64,000 nucleotides of DNA from Streptomyces novaecaesareae (GCF_000716875.1 NZ_JNWQ01000023.1:21036-85035), one strand, 5' to 3'. Shown: positions 52,353 through 61,610, counted from the first letter of the stretch. Notes: generated from the letters alone by a model not told the origin. Numbers and translations: made by a program.

Positions 52353-52919
52353 TCAGTGCTCGGGCTCCGGGGGGACGGGCAGTGAGGCCCAGATGACCTT
52401 GCCGCCCTCCCCCGTCCGCTCGACGTCGCACACCCCGCCGGCCTGCAACGTGACGCTCTTCACCAGCAGCAGCCCGCGCCCGCCGGTGCGGCCGGTGTCG
52501 TTCTCCAGCGCCTTCGGCCGGTACGGATCGCCGTCCTCGACCGACACCCGCACCCAGCCCCCGCGCACCGCCAGCTCGGTGACCACCTCGGGCGACAGCT
52601 CGGCGGCGTGCGTCACCGCGTTGCTGACCAGCTCCGAGACGATCAGCAGCAGGTCGTCCACCAGCTCCTGGTAACGCACCCCGGCCATGCCCTGGGCCAG
52701 CAGGCGGTCGCGCACCGCGTGCCGGGTGAGCGGCACGGAGGCCTCCGCGGCGGGCACCGGGAAGCGCCACGTGCCCTCGGTGGGGCCTGCGGGCGCAGCG
52801 GCTTCGCCCCGCCCTTCGCCCGGCCCGCCGCGTCTCGGTTCGGCTTCTGCCGTCCCGCTGATCTGCTCCACGTCCAGCCGCCCTTCGTCCGCGACCCGGG
52901 AATCAGGCGATCCGCTCAT
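52353..52919 (-). CDS. RsbW-like ATP-binding protein (HATPase_c, anti-sigma-factor type)
   Basis: This 188-residue protein holds a single GHKL ATPase domain. The N-box is ELVSNAVTHA, the G1 box VEDGDPYRP and the G2 box TGGRGLLLVKSV. The first 45 residues are Gly/Glu/Pro-rich and probably disordered. Streptomyces has many such orphan RsbW-like proteins. Most are presumed to bind or phosphorylate anti-sigma antagonists (family knowledge). No partner STAS or sigma factor gene is adjacent, so the target is unknown. Confidence 0.87.
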   Translation of the reverse strand: MSGSPDSRVADEGRLDVEQISGTAEAEPRRGGPGEGRGEAAAPAGPTEGTWRFPVPAAEASVPLTRHAVRDRLLAQGMAGVRYQELVDDLLLIVSELVSNAVTHAAELSPEVVTELAVRGGWVRVSVEDGDPYRPKALENDTGRTGGRGLLLVKSVTLQAGGVCDVERTGEGGKVIWASLPVPPEPEH

Positions 52920-53232
52920 GGCGCCCTCGGTCCACAGAGGCTAGGAGAGCCGTCCCGGCGGCCGTGGCACCGTCGACAAGTTGCCCGTGTCGGACCGCTT
53001 CCGACCGGAACCGATCGCGAGCGGCTCCGGAGTCGACCGGTTCCTTCGCGGACACCACCGGTTCGGGCGGAGTTCGAGCGTGTTCGCCAGCCGTACCAAC
53101 CTGTGCGGCGGGCCGCCCGGGGCCTGCGGGGCCCGGGCCCGAGGAAACGCAGGTGAGAAGCACTCCAGAACCCTGGTAATGTTCTCTCTGTCGCCGAGGG
53201 GGCGAGAGAAAAGCCCCCGGAGCACACACCCT
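52920..53232. promoter_or_regulatory. Intergenic region upstream of tRNA-Leu
   Basis: 313 bp between the RsbW-like gene and tRNA-Leu, with no protein gene. TAATGT at 53177-53182 is a plausible -10 element for the tRNA transcript, placing the start near 53189. No good -35 was seen at the expected distance. Confidence 0.35.
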
Positions 53233-53317
53233 GTCCGGGTGGCGGAATGGCAGACGCGCTAGCTTGAGGTGCTAGTGCCCTTTATCGGGCGTGGGGGTTC
53301 AAGTCCCCCCTCGGACA
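53233..53317 (+). tRNA. tRNA-Leu (GAG anticodon)
   Basis: 85-nt tRNA with a long variable arm (class II). Acceptor arms GTCCGGG and CTCGGAC pair with one G-U. The D arm is present, anticodon stem CTAGC/GCTAG encloses loop TTGAGGT with anticodon GAG at 53266-53268, which decodes CTC. The variable arm is a GCCC/GGGC stem. The T arm GGGGG-TTCAAGT-CCCCC is perfect. The CCA end is not encoded. The gene stands alone with its own terminator. Confidence 0.96.
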
Positions 53318-53323
53318 CAGCCG

Positions 53324-53361
53324 AATTCCCCGTGGGATCCGAAAGGAACCCACGGGGAATT
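53324..53361 (+). terminator. Terminator after tRNA-Leu
   Basis: Perfect 13-bp stem (53324-53336 with 53349-53361), 12-nt loop, followed by TCCTTTT. This is the strongest classical terminator in the window. Confidence 0.9.
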
Positions 53362-53633
53362 TCCTTTTCCCCGACTTTCCCGACCTTCCCGACCGCCTTT
53401 CGGCCGGCTCACCGCGATCGCCACCCCGTGGCGGTGTGGTGCCGGTCTCTGCGCATGGGCCCGCCGGTCCGGAAACCGGACACGAGATGGCAACGATCGA
53501 ACGGTTTGAGCTTCCCCTGAGGTATTCGCCCGTTTTCGCACCATAGGCTGCTGTGCGTTTGTCCGGAATGCGGACTCAAAACCGCAAAAACACCGACACC
53601 ACCCAATGAACCCCGAGCGAGAGGACCGATACG
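53362..53633. promoter_or_regulatory. Region between tRNA-Leu terminator and APC permease
   Basis: 272 bp with no gene. Pyrimidine-rich TTCCCGACC repeats lie just after the terminator (53369-53392). The stretch 53496-53605 is less GC-rich and probably carries the permease promoter, but no hexamer pair is convincing. Confidence 0.35.
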
Positions 53634-55313
53634 TTGAGTGAGCCCGAATCCTCGACGGCATCACACCAGAACTACCGCCGATCGCTCGGCACGATCAGCC
53701 TGACGGCCGTCGGGCTGGGCTCGATCATCGGATCCGGGTGGCTGTTCGGTGCCGAGCGCGCCGCCAAGCTCGCCGGGCCGGCCTCGATCCTCGCCTGGGT
53801 GATCGGTGCCGCGGTGGCGCTGACCATCGCCCTCACCTACAGCGAGCTGGGCTCGATGTTCCCCAAGGCCGGCGGCATGGTCCGCTACGGCCAGTACTCG
53901 CACGGCTCGCTGGCCGGCTACCTGGCCGCCTGGGCCAACTGGATCGCCATCGTCTCGGTCATCCCGGGTGAGGCCACCGCCTCCGTCCAGTACATGAGCT
54001 CCTGGCACTTCGGCTGGGCGAAGGGGCTCTACAACGGGCAGGAACTGACCCTCAGCGGGGTGGCACTGGCCAGCGTGCTGCTGGTCGGCTACTTCGTCCT
54101 GAACTGGTTCGCGATCACGCTGTTCGCCAAGACCAACACGGCGATCACCGTCTTCAAGGTCGTCGTGCCGACGCTGACCGCCGGCGCGCTGCTCCTGGCG
54201 CACTTCGACACCGCGCACTTCACCGACCACGGCGGCTTCGCTCCGAACGGCTGGAGCGCGGTGTTCACCGCCGTCGCGGTCTCCGGCATCGTCTGGGCCT
54301 TCAACGGCTTCCAGTCGCCGCTCAACCTGGCCGGCGAGGCCAAGAACCCCGGCAAGTCGCTGCCGAAGGCCGTCATCGGCTCGATCCTGATCGCCCTGGT
54401 GATCTACGTCGCGCTGCAGATCGCCTTCCTCGGCGCCATCCCGGCCGCCGACCTCTCGCAGGGCTGGAGCAGCCTCGCCTACACCTCGCCGCTGGCCGAC
54501 CTGGCCATCGCCTGGGGCCTCAACTGGCTCGCCATCCTGCTGTACGCGGACGCCTTCATCTCGCCGTCCGGCACCGGCATGATCTACGCCGCCACCACCT
54601 CGCGCATGATCCACGGTGTGCAGGAGAACGGCCACCTGCCGAAGATCTTCGGCAAGGTCGACGCCAAGACCGGCATCCCGCGCCCGGCGCTGGTGCTCAA
54701 CCTGGTCGTCGCCTTCCTGTTCCTCGCGGTCTTCCGCGGCTGGGGCTCGCTGGCCGAGATCGTCTCGGTGGCCACCGTGATCTCGTACATCACCGGCCCC
54801 GTCGCCGTGATGGCGCTGCGCCGGCTCGCCCCTGACCTGCCGCGGCCGGTCAAGCTGCGCGCCATGCCGGTGATCGCCCCGGTCGCCATGGTCTTCGGCT
54901 CGCTCGTCCTGTACTGGGCCCGCTGGCCGCTCACCGGCAAGGTCATCCTGCTGATGGCCGCCGGTCTGCCGATCTGGGCCTGGTACGAGCTGCGCAAGCC
55001 GTTCGCCGAGCTGAAGCCGCACCTGAAGGCGGGCGCCTGGATGGTCGCCTACCTGTTCGTGATGGCCGGCGTCTCCTGGGCCGGCAGCAGCGACTTCGGC
55101 GGGAACGGGTCCCTGCCGGAGGGCTGGGACCTGCTGATCGTGGCCGCGATCGGGCTCGCGTTCTACTACTGGGGCGTCGCGAGCGCCTGGGCCAACCCCT
55201 CGCTGGCCGCCGTCCGGCAGGAGATGGCGGACGCGGAGGACGCTGCGGCGGAGGGCGCATCGGCGGAGGGCGCCTCGGCGCCGGACGCGAAGGGCGAGCC
55301 CTCGCGGGTCTGA
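53634..55313 (+). CDS. APC-superfamily amino acid permease
   Basis: This 559-residue proton-coupled amino acid transporter has about 13-14 membrane spans. The N-terminal substrate motif GLGSIIGSGWLFG on the first broken helix and IVWAFNGFQSPLNLAGEAKNP on the sixth are classic APC elements. SYSELGSMFP-like TYSELGSMFPKAGG follows the second span. The sequence is closest in type to YveA/aspartate-proton symporters, but substrate is not certain. It starts at TTG with AGAGGA 8 nt upstream. The acidic, Ala-rich C-terminal tail holds a small EGASA repeat. It is a single gene with its own terminator. Confidence 0.9.
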   Translation: MSEPESSTASHQNYRRSLGTISLTAVGLGSIIGSGWLFGAERAAKLAGPASILAWVIGAAVALTIALTYSELGSMFPKAGGMVRYGQYSHGSLAGYLAAWANWIAIVSVIPGEATASVQYMSSWHFGWAKGLYNGQELTLSGVALASVLLVGYFVLNWFAITLFAKTNTAITVFKVVVPTLTAGALLLAHFDTAHFTDHGGFAPNGWSAVFTAVAVSGIVWAFNGFQSPLNLAGEAKNPGKSLPKAVIGSILIALVIYVALQIAFLGAIPAADLSQGWSSLAYTSPLADLAIAWGLNWLAILLYADAFISPSGTGMIYAATTSRMIHGVQENGHLPKIFGKVDAKTGIPRPALVLNLVVAFLFLAVFRGWGSLAEIVSVATVISYITGPVAVMALRRLAPDLPRPVKLRAMPVIAPVAMVFGSLVLYWARWPLTGKVILLMAAGLPIWAWYELRKPFAELKPHLKAGAWMVAYLFVMAGVSWAGSSDFGGNGSLPEGWDLLIVAAIGLAFYYWGVASAWANPSLAAVRQEMADAEDAAAEGASAEGASAPDAKGEPSRV

Positions 55314-55343
55314 GTCGCCGCTCGTATCTCGTACGGAGCGAAG

Positions 55344-55373
55344 AAGGGCCGGTCGGTGTTCCGACCGGCCCTT
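55344..55373 (+). terminator. Terminator after APC permease
   Basis: Perfect 13-bp stem (55344-55356 with 55361-55373) with a 4-nt loop, 30 bp after the permease stop codon. Confidence 0.85.
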
Positions 55374-55491
55374 CGGCGTCTCCGGGGGGCTTGCAGCGGC
55401 GGGGGCCTCGCGCGTCCTGGGGCCTTGCGGCTTGGGTTCTAACGGGCCTCGCGGCTCCGCGGTCGTGCGGCCGCCGAGGTCCTGCGGCCGG

Positions 55492-56493
55492 TCAGCCCCG
55501 GCGGGCGCGGCGGATGGCGGAGGTGACGACCGGCGGGAGGAGGTCCCGGGCCGCGCGCTTGGCGACGTTGACGGGGCGGCGCGCCTCGGCGGCGCGGGCC
55601 CGCCGGACCGCGAGGTCCAGGACGGCCTCGTCCCGGGCCGAGTTGAGTGCCAGGCGGGCGTCGTCCGCGGACCGTTCGGCCTCGCGCCGGGCCGACTCGG
55701 CGGCCAGCCGGCTCTGGTGGCGCGAGCCGCGGAACGGCTCGATGCCCTCCGAGTCGCCGTGCATGCGCACCACCCGGCGCCCGTTGAGCTGGTCGATGCT
55801 CAGGTGGCAGCCGACCGCGAGGTCGATCCGGTCGAGCAGCTCGCGCTGGAACGGCTCCGGGTCGCCCCAGGTGCCGTAGAACTTGCACTCGGTGAGCAGG
55901 ATCGGCTTCAGACCGTGGTTGAAGACCGCCTCCCAGGTCGCGGCCGCGACGCCCGGGGTGTGCTGGGCGCGGTAGTCGTCCAGCACCACGACGCCCTGCT
56001 CCTGCAACGCGACCCGGGCCACCTGGAGATCCCCCACGACGTGCTCGTACAGGTGGGAGGCGTCGATGTGGATGAAGCGGAACGCGCCGGCGGGTATGTG
56101 CCCGCGGGACAGGACGCTGGTCGGAGCCTGGACGATCTCCGGCAGCTTGTCGTGGAAGGCGAGGTAGTTGGTCTCGAAGGCCGAGCGGGTCAGCGTCTTG
56201 CGGTAGGACAGGTCCATCTCGGCGGCGTTCTCGTCGTCGGGCGCGTCCGAGTCGAAGAGGTCGCAGACGGTGAACGTCTCGCCGGGCTGGAGGTGTTCAC
56301 CGATGACGATCGCGCTGCGGCCGAGGTAGGCGCCCATCTCCAGCAGGTCGCCGGTGACACCGGTCTTCTCCTGCCGCCCCAGGAACCAGTCGAAGGAATG
56401 CCGGTCGTGGTCCCAGAACCACCCCTGGACATCGTCCAGGCTCGCCGGCTCGGCATGGTGCCGGGGGTTGCCCGGCAACGCGGCGTCGGTCAT
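55492..56493 (-). CDS. Class I SAM-dependent methyltransferase (TylF/Methyltransf_24-like)
   Basis: This 333-residue protein has a Rossmann methyltransferase domain in residues about 40-240. Motif I is DLLEMGAYLGRSAIVIGEHL, acidic strand FTVCDLFDSDAP, and later FRFIHIDASHLYEHVVGDL and VVVLDDYRAQHTPGV, typical of the TylF/CmcI group, where Asp residues bind a metal. The C-terminal 90 residues are Arg/Ala/Glu-rich helices, perhaps for membrane or nucleic acid contact. CmcI-like proteins methylate sugars in antibiotics and cell-wall glycans (family knowledge). It lies about 4 kb from the glycan-like operon, so a link is possible but unproven. Confidence 0.82.
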   Translation of the reverse strand: MTDAALPGNPRHHAEPASLDDVQGWFWDHDRHSFDWFLGRQEKTGVTGDLLEMGAYLGRSAIVIGEHLQPGETFTVCDLFDSDAPDDENAAEMDLSYRKTLTRSAFETNYLAFHDKLPEIVQAPTSVLSRGHIPAGAFRFIHIDASHLYEHVVGDLQVARVALQEQGVVVLDDYRAQHTPGVAAATWEAVFNHGLKPILLTECKFYGTWGDPEPFQRELLDRIDLAVGCHLSIDQLNGRRVVRMHGDSEGIEPFRGSRHQSRLAAESARREAERSADDARLALNSARDEAVLDLAVRRARAAEARRPVNVAKRAARDLLPPVVTSAIRRARRG

Positions 56494-56864
56494 GAAAGCT
56501 CCTTCGGGGCACGGGTGGTCCGGTGGTTCTCGAAGCGGACCTCAGCGGGGGCGGCAGTGCGCGCCGGGCGCGGAACGCGCCGGTCCCCGACCGTGCGCGG
56601 CACGTCGAAGCATCGTCAGCAGTAGACCCCCCGCCACTGAGTTCAGTGCAATCTACCTGGGCGGTGACCGCCGTGTGGAGGTCTGCGCGCGGGGAGTTTC
56701 CGGAACCGTCACCGGTCCGCCGGACGGTGAACACGGCGGGTTCCTGGTGTTGATCCATTATGTCCCGTCCGGGGTCGTCCGGTCACCGGCTTCGAGGATG
56801 ATCTTCGTCGCGGATTCCACGCATAGCGTTTTGGCGGGCGGTCCTCGACGGGAGGGCCAGGGCG
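56494..56864. other. Intergenic region between methyltransferase and DUF6624 gene
   Basis: 371 bp with no convincing gene. A short inverted repeat CACTGA-GT-TCAGTG lies at 56635-56648, about 145 bp before the methyltransferase start. A locally AT-richer stretch (56738-56835) precedes the DUF6624 gene and may hold its promoter. Confidence 0.4.
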
Positions 56865-57404
56865 GTGAGGAGCACTGTCGGCATGGCGCAGGCACGGCGG
56901 GGCGAGCAGGATCCGGTGCTCGCCCGGGAGTTGGTGGCGATGATGGCCGAGGACGCGGCGGCCGCCCGGTGGGCGAACAGTGCCGACCTGGCCGAGCAGG
57001 CGCTCTGGCGGCGGCTCACCGCCCGGCACGGGGACCGGCTCGCGGAGATCACGGCCGAGCACGGCTGGCCGGCCGAACGGACCGTGGGCCCCGAGGCGGC
57101 CCGGGCAGCCTGGCTCGTCGCACAGCACGCGGACCGGCAACTCAGCGTCCAGCGACAGGCCGTGGCACTGATGGGCGAGGCGGTCGGACGGGGCGAGGCG
57201 AGCGCTCGCGACCTGGCCTTCCTGGAGGACCGACTGGCCGTCAACGAGGGCCGGGAGCAGCGGTACGGCACCCAGATCGGCGCGGTGGTGGACGGACGCC
57301 CGGTGCCGTGGCCCTGCGAGGACCCGGAGCGCCTGGACGAGCGGCGCGCCGAGGTGGGCATCGAGCCGTTCGACGAGTACACCGCGCGGTTCGCCCCGAG
57401 CTGA
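56865..57404 (+). CDS. DUF6624-like protein
   Basis: This 179-residue protein is predicted to be soluble, with an all-helical pattern and no signal or membrane segment. LWRRLTARHGDRLAEITAEHGWP, AAWLVAQHADRQLSVQRQAVALM, LAFLEDRLAVNEGREQRYGTQ and the final DEYTARF are the recurring blocks of the DUF6624 family. These include conserved His, Asp and Gln residues that look catalytic or metal-binding, but the function is unknown. The GTG at 56865 has GGAGGG about 9 nt upstream. It stands alone ahead of the aldehyde dehydrogenase on the same strand. Confidence 0.8.
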   Translation: MRSTVGMAQARRGEQDPVLARELVAMMAEDAAAARWANSADLAEQALWRRLTARHGDRLAEITAEHGWPAERTVGPEAARAAWLVAQHADRQLSVQRQAVALMGEAVGRGEASARDLAFLEDRLAVNEGREQRYGTQIGAVVDGRPVPWPCEDPERLDERRAEVGIEPFDEYTARFAPS

Positions 57405-57517
57405 CCGGCACGTCCGCCGGCGCCGGATCGGCTCTTGCGCGCGGCCGCCCGGGCCGCTTTGACTGACCTTCGACGAGCGCTGTCGGTCGAACGGCCGAGC
57501 GGATGAGAGGACTACCG

Positions 57518-58945
57518 GTGCAGCAGTACGCGGAGTACGGCGACCAGTACATCGACGGTGCCTGGCGGCCCTCCGGGGACCAGGGTTCGATAGCCGTGCT
57601 GAACCCGGCGACCGAGCAGGTGCTCGCCACCGTGGCGGCCGGCGGGACGGCCGACGTCGACGCGGCGGTGGCGGCGGCCCGCCGGGCGGCACGCAGCTGG
57701 GGCGCGACCACCCGCGACGAGCGGCTGGCGCCGCTGACCCGGCTGCGGGACGGGATCGCCGCCGCGCAGAGCGAGATCACCGAGACGGTGGTCGCCGAAC
57801 TGGGCGCCCCCGTCGGCTTCGCGGCGGCCGTGCACGCCGGGCTGCCGCTGACCGTGGCGAGCTCCTACCTGACCCTGCTCGCCGAGCACGCCTTCGAGGA
57901 GCGGATCGGCAACTCGGTGGTGCACGCCGAGCCGGCCGGGGTGGTCGCGGCGATCACCCCGTGGAACTACCCGCTGCACCAGATCGTGGCCAAGGTCGTC
58001 CCGGCGCTGGCGGCCGGCTGCCCGGTGGTCCTCAAGCCGGCCGAGGACACCCCGCTGGTGGCCCGGCTGTTCGCCCGCCTGGTGCACGAAGCCGGGTTCC
58101 CCGCAGGGGTGTTCAACCTGGTCACCGGCACCGGGGAGCTGGCCGGTGCGGCGCTGGTCGCCCACCCGGAGGTGGACGTGGTCTCGTTCACCGGCTCCAC
58201 CGCCGTCGGCCGGCAGGTCGCCGAGGCGGCCGGCCGGGGCCTGAAGCGGGTCGCCCTGGAACTGGGCGGCAAGTCGGCCAACGTGGTGCTGCCGGGCGCC
58301 GACATCACCCGTGCGGTCAAGGCGAACGTCGCGAACGTGTTCGCCAACTCCGGCCAGACCTGCAGCGCCTGGACCCGGCTGCTGGTGCACGAGGACCAGT
58401 ACGAGGAGGCCGTCGAGCGGGCCGCCAAGGCCGCCGCCCAGTACGTCCCGGGCGACCCGACCGACCCGCAGACCCGGATCGGCCCGGTCGTCAACGCCAA
58501 GCAGCTGGCCCGGGTGCGCAGTTACATCGACGGCGCGCTGGCCGAGGGCGCCCGGCTGGTCGTCGGCGGCTCGGAGCCCGTCGCCGAGCCGCCCACCGGC
58601 TTCTACGTCCGCCCGACCGTACTCGCCGACGTCACACCGGAGATGGCGGTGGCCCGGGAGGAGGTCTTCGGACCGGTCCTGGTGATCCTCCCCTACCGGG
58701 ACGAGGACCACGCCGTCGAACTCGCCAACGACACGCCGTACGGCCTGGCGGGCGGCGTCTGGGCGCGCGACACCGACACCGCCGCCGCCTTCGCCCGCCG
58801 CTTGGACACCGGCCAGGTCGACCTCAACGGCGGCCGCTTCAACCCGCTGGCCCCCTTCGGCGGTTACAAGGCCTCCGGCCTCGGCCGGGAGCTGGGCCGG
58901 CACGGACTGGAGGAGTTCCTGCGGCACAAGTCGCTGCAGTACTAG
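57518..58945 (+). CDS. Aldehyde dehydrogenase family protein
   Basis: This 475-residue NAD(P)-dependent aldehyde dehydrogenase keeps the catalytic residues: Glu248 in LELGGKSANVVLPG and Cys282 in NSGQTCSAWTRLL. ITPWNYPLHQIVAKVVPAL binds the cofactor. The GTG at 57518 was chosen because AGAGGA lies 6 nt before it, five codons inside the longest frame. It is a different subfamily from the AldB-like enzyme earlier in the window (a single Cys, without the GEVCTC motif). Substrate is not predictable. It converges on glyA with a 112-bp gap. Confidence 0.9.
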   Translation: MQQYAEYGDQYIDGAWRPSGDQGSIAVLNPATEQVLATVAAGGTADVDAAVAAARRAARSWGATTRDERLAPLTRLRDGIAAAQSEITETVVAELGAPVGFAAAVHAGLPLTVASSYLTLLAEHAFEERIGNSVVHAEPAGVVAAITPWNYPLHQIVAKVVPALAAGCPVVLKPAEDTPLVARLFARLVHEAGFPAGVFNLVTGTGELAGAALVAHPEVDVVSFTGSTAVGRQVAEAAGRGLKRVALELGGKSANVVLPGADITRAVKANVANVFANSGQTCSAWTRLLVHEDQYEEAVERAAKAAAQYVPGDPTDPQTRIGPVVNAKQLARVRSYIDGALAEGARLVVGGSEPVAEPPTGFYVRPTVLADVTPEMAVAREEVFGPVLVILPYRDEDHAVELANDTPYGLAGGVWARDTDTAAAFARRLDTGQVDLNGGRFNPLAPFGGYKASGLGRELGRHGLEEFLRHKSLQY

Positions 58946-59057
58946 GGGAGTTGGGCATCCCGTAAGAGCTGGGGCTTGGGCAGCGCCCGGGGCGTCGAGC
59001 CCTTCCTCGATGCCCCGGGCGGCGCTGTGCGGCGTTGTGCGGCTCGGCTCAGTGGCC

Positions 59058-60533
59058 TCAGACGAGGTCGACGCCCGGGTAGAGCGGGTACGGGGCGAGG
59101 AGGTCCGCAGCGCGCTTGGCGACGGCGTCGCGGAGGGCGGCGTCGAGGGTGTGGTTGGCCTTGGATGGGGCGCCGGCGGCCGTGGTGGTGGGGGTGGTGG
59201 CGCGCAGGACGGTGTCGATCAGCTCGGCGATCTCGTCCATCTCGGCGACGCCGAGGCCGCGGGTGGTGAGGGCCGGGGTGCCGAGGCGGATGCCGGAGGT
59301 GTACCAGGCACCGTTCGGATCCTGCGGGACGGAGTTGCGGTTGGTGACGATGCCCGAGTCGAGCAGCGCCGCCTCGGCCTGGCGGCCGGTCAGGCCGTAG
59401 CCCGAGACGTCGGCGAGGACGAGGTGGTTGTCGGTGCCGCCGGTGACCAGCTTGCCCCCGCGGCGCAGCAGGCCCTCGGCGAGCGCCTGGGCGTTGGTGA
59501 CCACGGCACGGGCGTAGGCCTGGAACTCGGGGCGGCGGGCCTCGGCGAGGGCGACCGCCTTGGCGGCCATGACGTGCGAGAGCGGGCCGCCGAGCACCAG
59601 CGGGCAGCCGCGGTCGACGTGCTCGGCCAGCTCGGACGTGCACAGCACCATGCCGCCGCGCGGGCCGCGCAGGGACTTGTGGGTGGTCGTGGTGACGATG
59701 TGGGCGTGCGGGACCGGGTCGTGGTCGCCGGTCAGCACCTTGCCCGCGACCAGGCCGGCGAAGTGCGCCATGTCGACCATGAGGGTGGCGCCGACCTCGT
59801 CCGCGATCTCGCGCATCGTGCGGAAGTTCACCAGCCGCGGGTAGGCGGAGTAGCCGGCCACGATGATCAGCGGGCGGAACTCGCGGGCGGTCTCGCGCAG
59901 CGCGTCGTAGTCGATCAGGCCGGTGACCGGGTCGGTGCCGTAACTGCGCTGCTCGAACATCTTGCCCGAGATGTTGGGGCGGAAGCCGTGGGTGAGGTGG
60001 CCGCCGGTGTCCAGGGACATGCCGAGCATGCGCTGGTTGCCGAGTTCGTGGCGCAGCCGCGCCCAGTCCTCCTCGGTGAGGTCGTTGACGTTGCGGACCT
60101 CGGCGCGCTCCAGGGCCGGGCTCTCGACCCGCTGGGAGAGGACGGCCCAGAAGGCGGTCAGGTTGGCGTCGATGCCGGAGTGCGGCTGGACGTAGGCGTG
60201 GTCGGCGCCGAACAGCTCGCGGGCGTGCTCGGCGGCGATGGTCTCGACGGTGTCGACGTTGCGGCAGCCGGCGTAGAAGCGGCGGCCGGCGGTGCCCTCG
60301 GCGTACTTGTCGCTGAGCCAGTTGCCCATGGCGAGCAGGACGGCCGGGGAGGCGTAGTTCTCGCTGGCGATCAGCTTGAGCGAGGCCCGCTGGTCCGCCA
60401 GCTCCTGGCCGATGGCGGCGGCGATCCGCGGTTCGACGCCGGCGACCACGTCGAGGGCGCTGCGGAAGGCGGTGTCGGCGGCGGGGGTCGCGGCGGTGTG
60501 GGGCTGCTGGAACGGCTGGGGCTGCTGGGCCAA
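59058..60533 (-). CDS. glyA: Serine hydroxymethyltransferase
   Basis: This 491-residue PLP enzyme converts serine and tetrahydrofolate to glycine and 5,10-methylene-tetrahydrofolate. Landmarks are [28 protein letters not shown], the PLP Asp/His region [15 protein letters not shown], and the Schiff-base Lys in [15 protein letters not shown]. The TTG at 60533 is the start: AGGAGA lies 5 nt before it. The 30 codons upstream in frame fall in a ZTP riboswitch. It is longer than Escherichia coli GlyA because of an N-terminal Gln/Pro-rich extension of about 50 residues and a helical insertion ([20 protein letters not shown]), both seen in actinobacterial forms. Confidence 0.95.
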   Translation of the reverse strand: MAQQPQPFQQPHTAATPAADTAFRSALDVVAGVEPRIAAAIGQELADQRASLKLIASENYASPAVLLAMGNWLSDKYAEGTAGRRFYAGCRNVDTVETIAAEHARELFGADHAYVQPHSGIDANLTAFWAVLSQRVESPALERAEVRNVNDLTEEDWARLRHELGNQRMLGMSLDTGGHLTHGFRPNISGKMFEQRSYGTDPVTGLIDYDALRETAREFRPLIIVAGYSAYPRLVNFRTMREIADEVGATLMVDMAHFAGLVAGKVLTGDHDPVPHAHIVTTTTHKSLRGPRGGMVLCTSELAEHVDRGCPLVLGGPLSHVMAAKAVALAEARRPEFQAYARAVVTNAQALAEGLLRRGGKLVTGGTDNHLVLADVSGYGLTGRQAEAALLDSGIVTNRNSVPQDPNGAWYTSGIRLGTPALTTRGLGVAEMDEIAELIDTVLRATTPTTTAAGAPSKANHTLDAALRDAVAKRAADLLAPYPLYPGVDLV

Positions 60534-60559
60534 GGCGGTCTCCTGGTGGGGATCCGGGT

Positions 60560-60650
60560 GGCCCAGGCGCTCGGCAACTGCACGTGAGGTTTCACGAGGC
60601 CGCTTCCCGATGGTTGATTCCATCCCTACGCGCCAGTCGCAGCCCGCCGG
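60560..60650 (-). ncRNA. ZTP (pfl) riboswitch upstream of glyA
   Basis: On the minus strand the leader carries the pfl-motif landmarks in order: CTGCGACTGGCG (60642-60631), GGGATGGAATCAACCATCGG with a stem around TGGAATCAACCA (60626 downward), then GGGAAGCG and, after a variable stem, GCGCCTGGGC (60570-60561) that forms the pseudoknot region. The ZTP riboswitch senses the purine intermediate ZTP/ZMP, which builds up when 10-formyl-tetrahydrofolate is low, and turns on folate one-carbon genes such as glyA (established). It ends about 27 nt before the TTG start, next to the ribosome site. Confidence 0.87.
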
Positions 60651-60766
60651 AATCGTATCAACACCGGACCGACTGCGGCGGAGGTCTCAGAATGCGGAAC
60701 GGCCTGACCGGTTTGCTGCAGTATGTCTGTTCGCCTCCGCGCTGCGGCACGGCCGGCGGACGGACC

Positions 60767-60799
60767 GGCTGCTGTCCGGCTGCTGTCCGGCTGCTGTCC
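60767..60799 (+). repeat. Three 11-bp tandem repeats
   Basis: GGCTGCTGTCC occurs three times end to end just before the transporter relic. The 11-bp period would break any reading frame, consistent with the decayed state of this segment. Confidence 0.75.
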
Positions 60800-60807
60800 G
60801 GCTTCAC

Positions 60808-61610
60808 CCTGGTCGGCGCCAGCGTGCAGATCCACTTCCTCGGGTACGTCGCGCAGTGGGTCCTGGTCTACTCCACCGGCCTGCTGCCGCTGCCCTCGTA
60901 CACCCCGCCGGCCGAGGACCCGGCCGCCTGACCGGGCGGGATACTGCTCCCCTGGCTCGCCCTCGGCTTCGTCAACTCGGCGGTGTTCGCCCGGCTTTCA
61001 CGTTCACAACTGCTGGAGACGATGAACGAGGAGTACGTCCGCACGGCCCGCGCCAAGGGCCTCGGACGGCTGCGCGCCCACCTCACGTACACCTCGCGCG
61101 GCGCCGCCGGGCCGCTGGTTCAGCTGCTCGGGCTGGAAGCCGGGGCGCTGCTCGGCGGGGCGGTGATCACCGAGACGGTGTTCGGACTGAACGGCGTCGG
61201 CGCTCACCCCGGCCGAACGGCGGGAGCGCTCGGTCGAGCTGCTGGAGCAGGTCGGGCTGAGCGCCGACCACCTGGACCGCTACCCGCACGAGTTCTCCGG
61301 AGGACAGCGCCAGCGGATCGGCATCGCCCGGGCGCTGGCCCCGCAGCCCCGCCTGATCATCGCGGACGAGCCGGTCTCGGCGCTCGACGTGTCGGTACAG
61401 GCGCAGGTGCTCAACCTGCTGATGGAACTGCGCGAACGCCTCGGCGTGGCCGTCCTGTTCCTCTCGCACGACCTCGCCGTGGTCCGGCACTTCTGCGACC
61501 GGGTGGCGGTGATGCACCGGGGCCGCCTGGTGGAGTCCACCGACCGGGACCGGCTGTTCGAGGCGCCGCACACCGAGTACACCCGGGAGCTGCTGGCGGC
61601 GGTGCCCTGA
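60808..61610 (+). pseudogene. Relic of an oligopeptide ABC transporter: permease (DppB-type) fused to ATPase (DppF-type)
   Basis: The first part encodes the end of a dipeptide-permease-like protein: GASVQIHFLGYVAQWV, an in-frame TGA at 60929-60931, then LPWLALGFVNSAVFARLSRS, EEYVRTARAKGLGRLRAH and [19 protein letters not shown], the usual permease C-terminal pattern. At about 61200 the frame shifts straight into the last 135 residues of an oligopeptide transporter ATPase: [20 protein letters not shown], signature [10 protein letters not shown], Walker [14 protein letters not shown] and switch His FLSHDLAVV. The Walker A half, the second permease and the binding protein are missing. A large internal deletion has joined the two ends. 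Confidence 0.88.

Noticed and set aside
53634..56493. APC permease and methyltransferase considered as part of a natural-product cluster
   Set aside because: No core synthase, carrier protein or tailoring set is present; each gene has its own terminator or opposite direction.
60534..60623. Thirty-residue N-terminal extension of GlyA
   Set aside because: It is the translation of the ZTP riboswitch and its linker; AGGAGA precedes the TTG at 60533.
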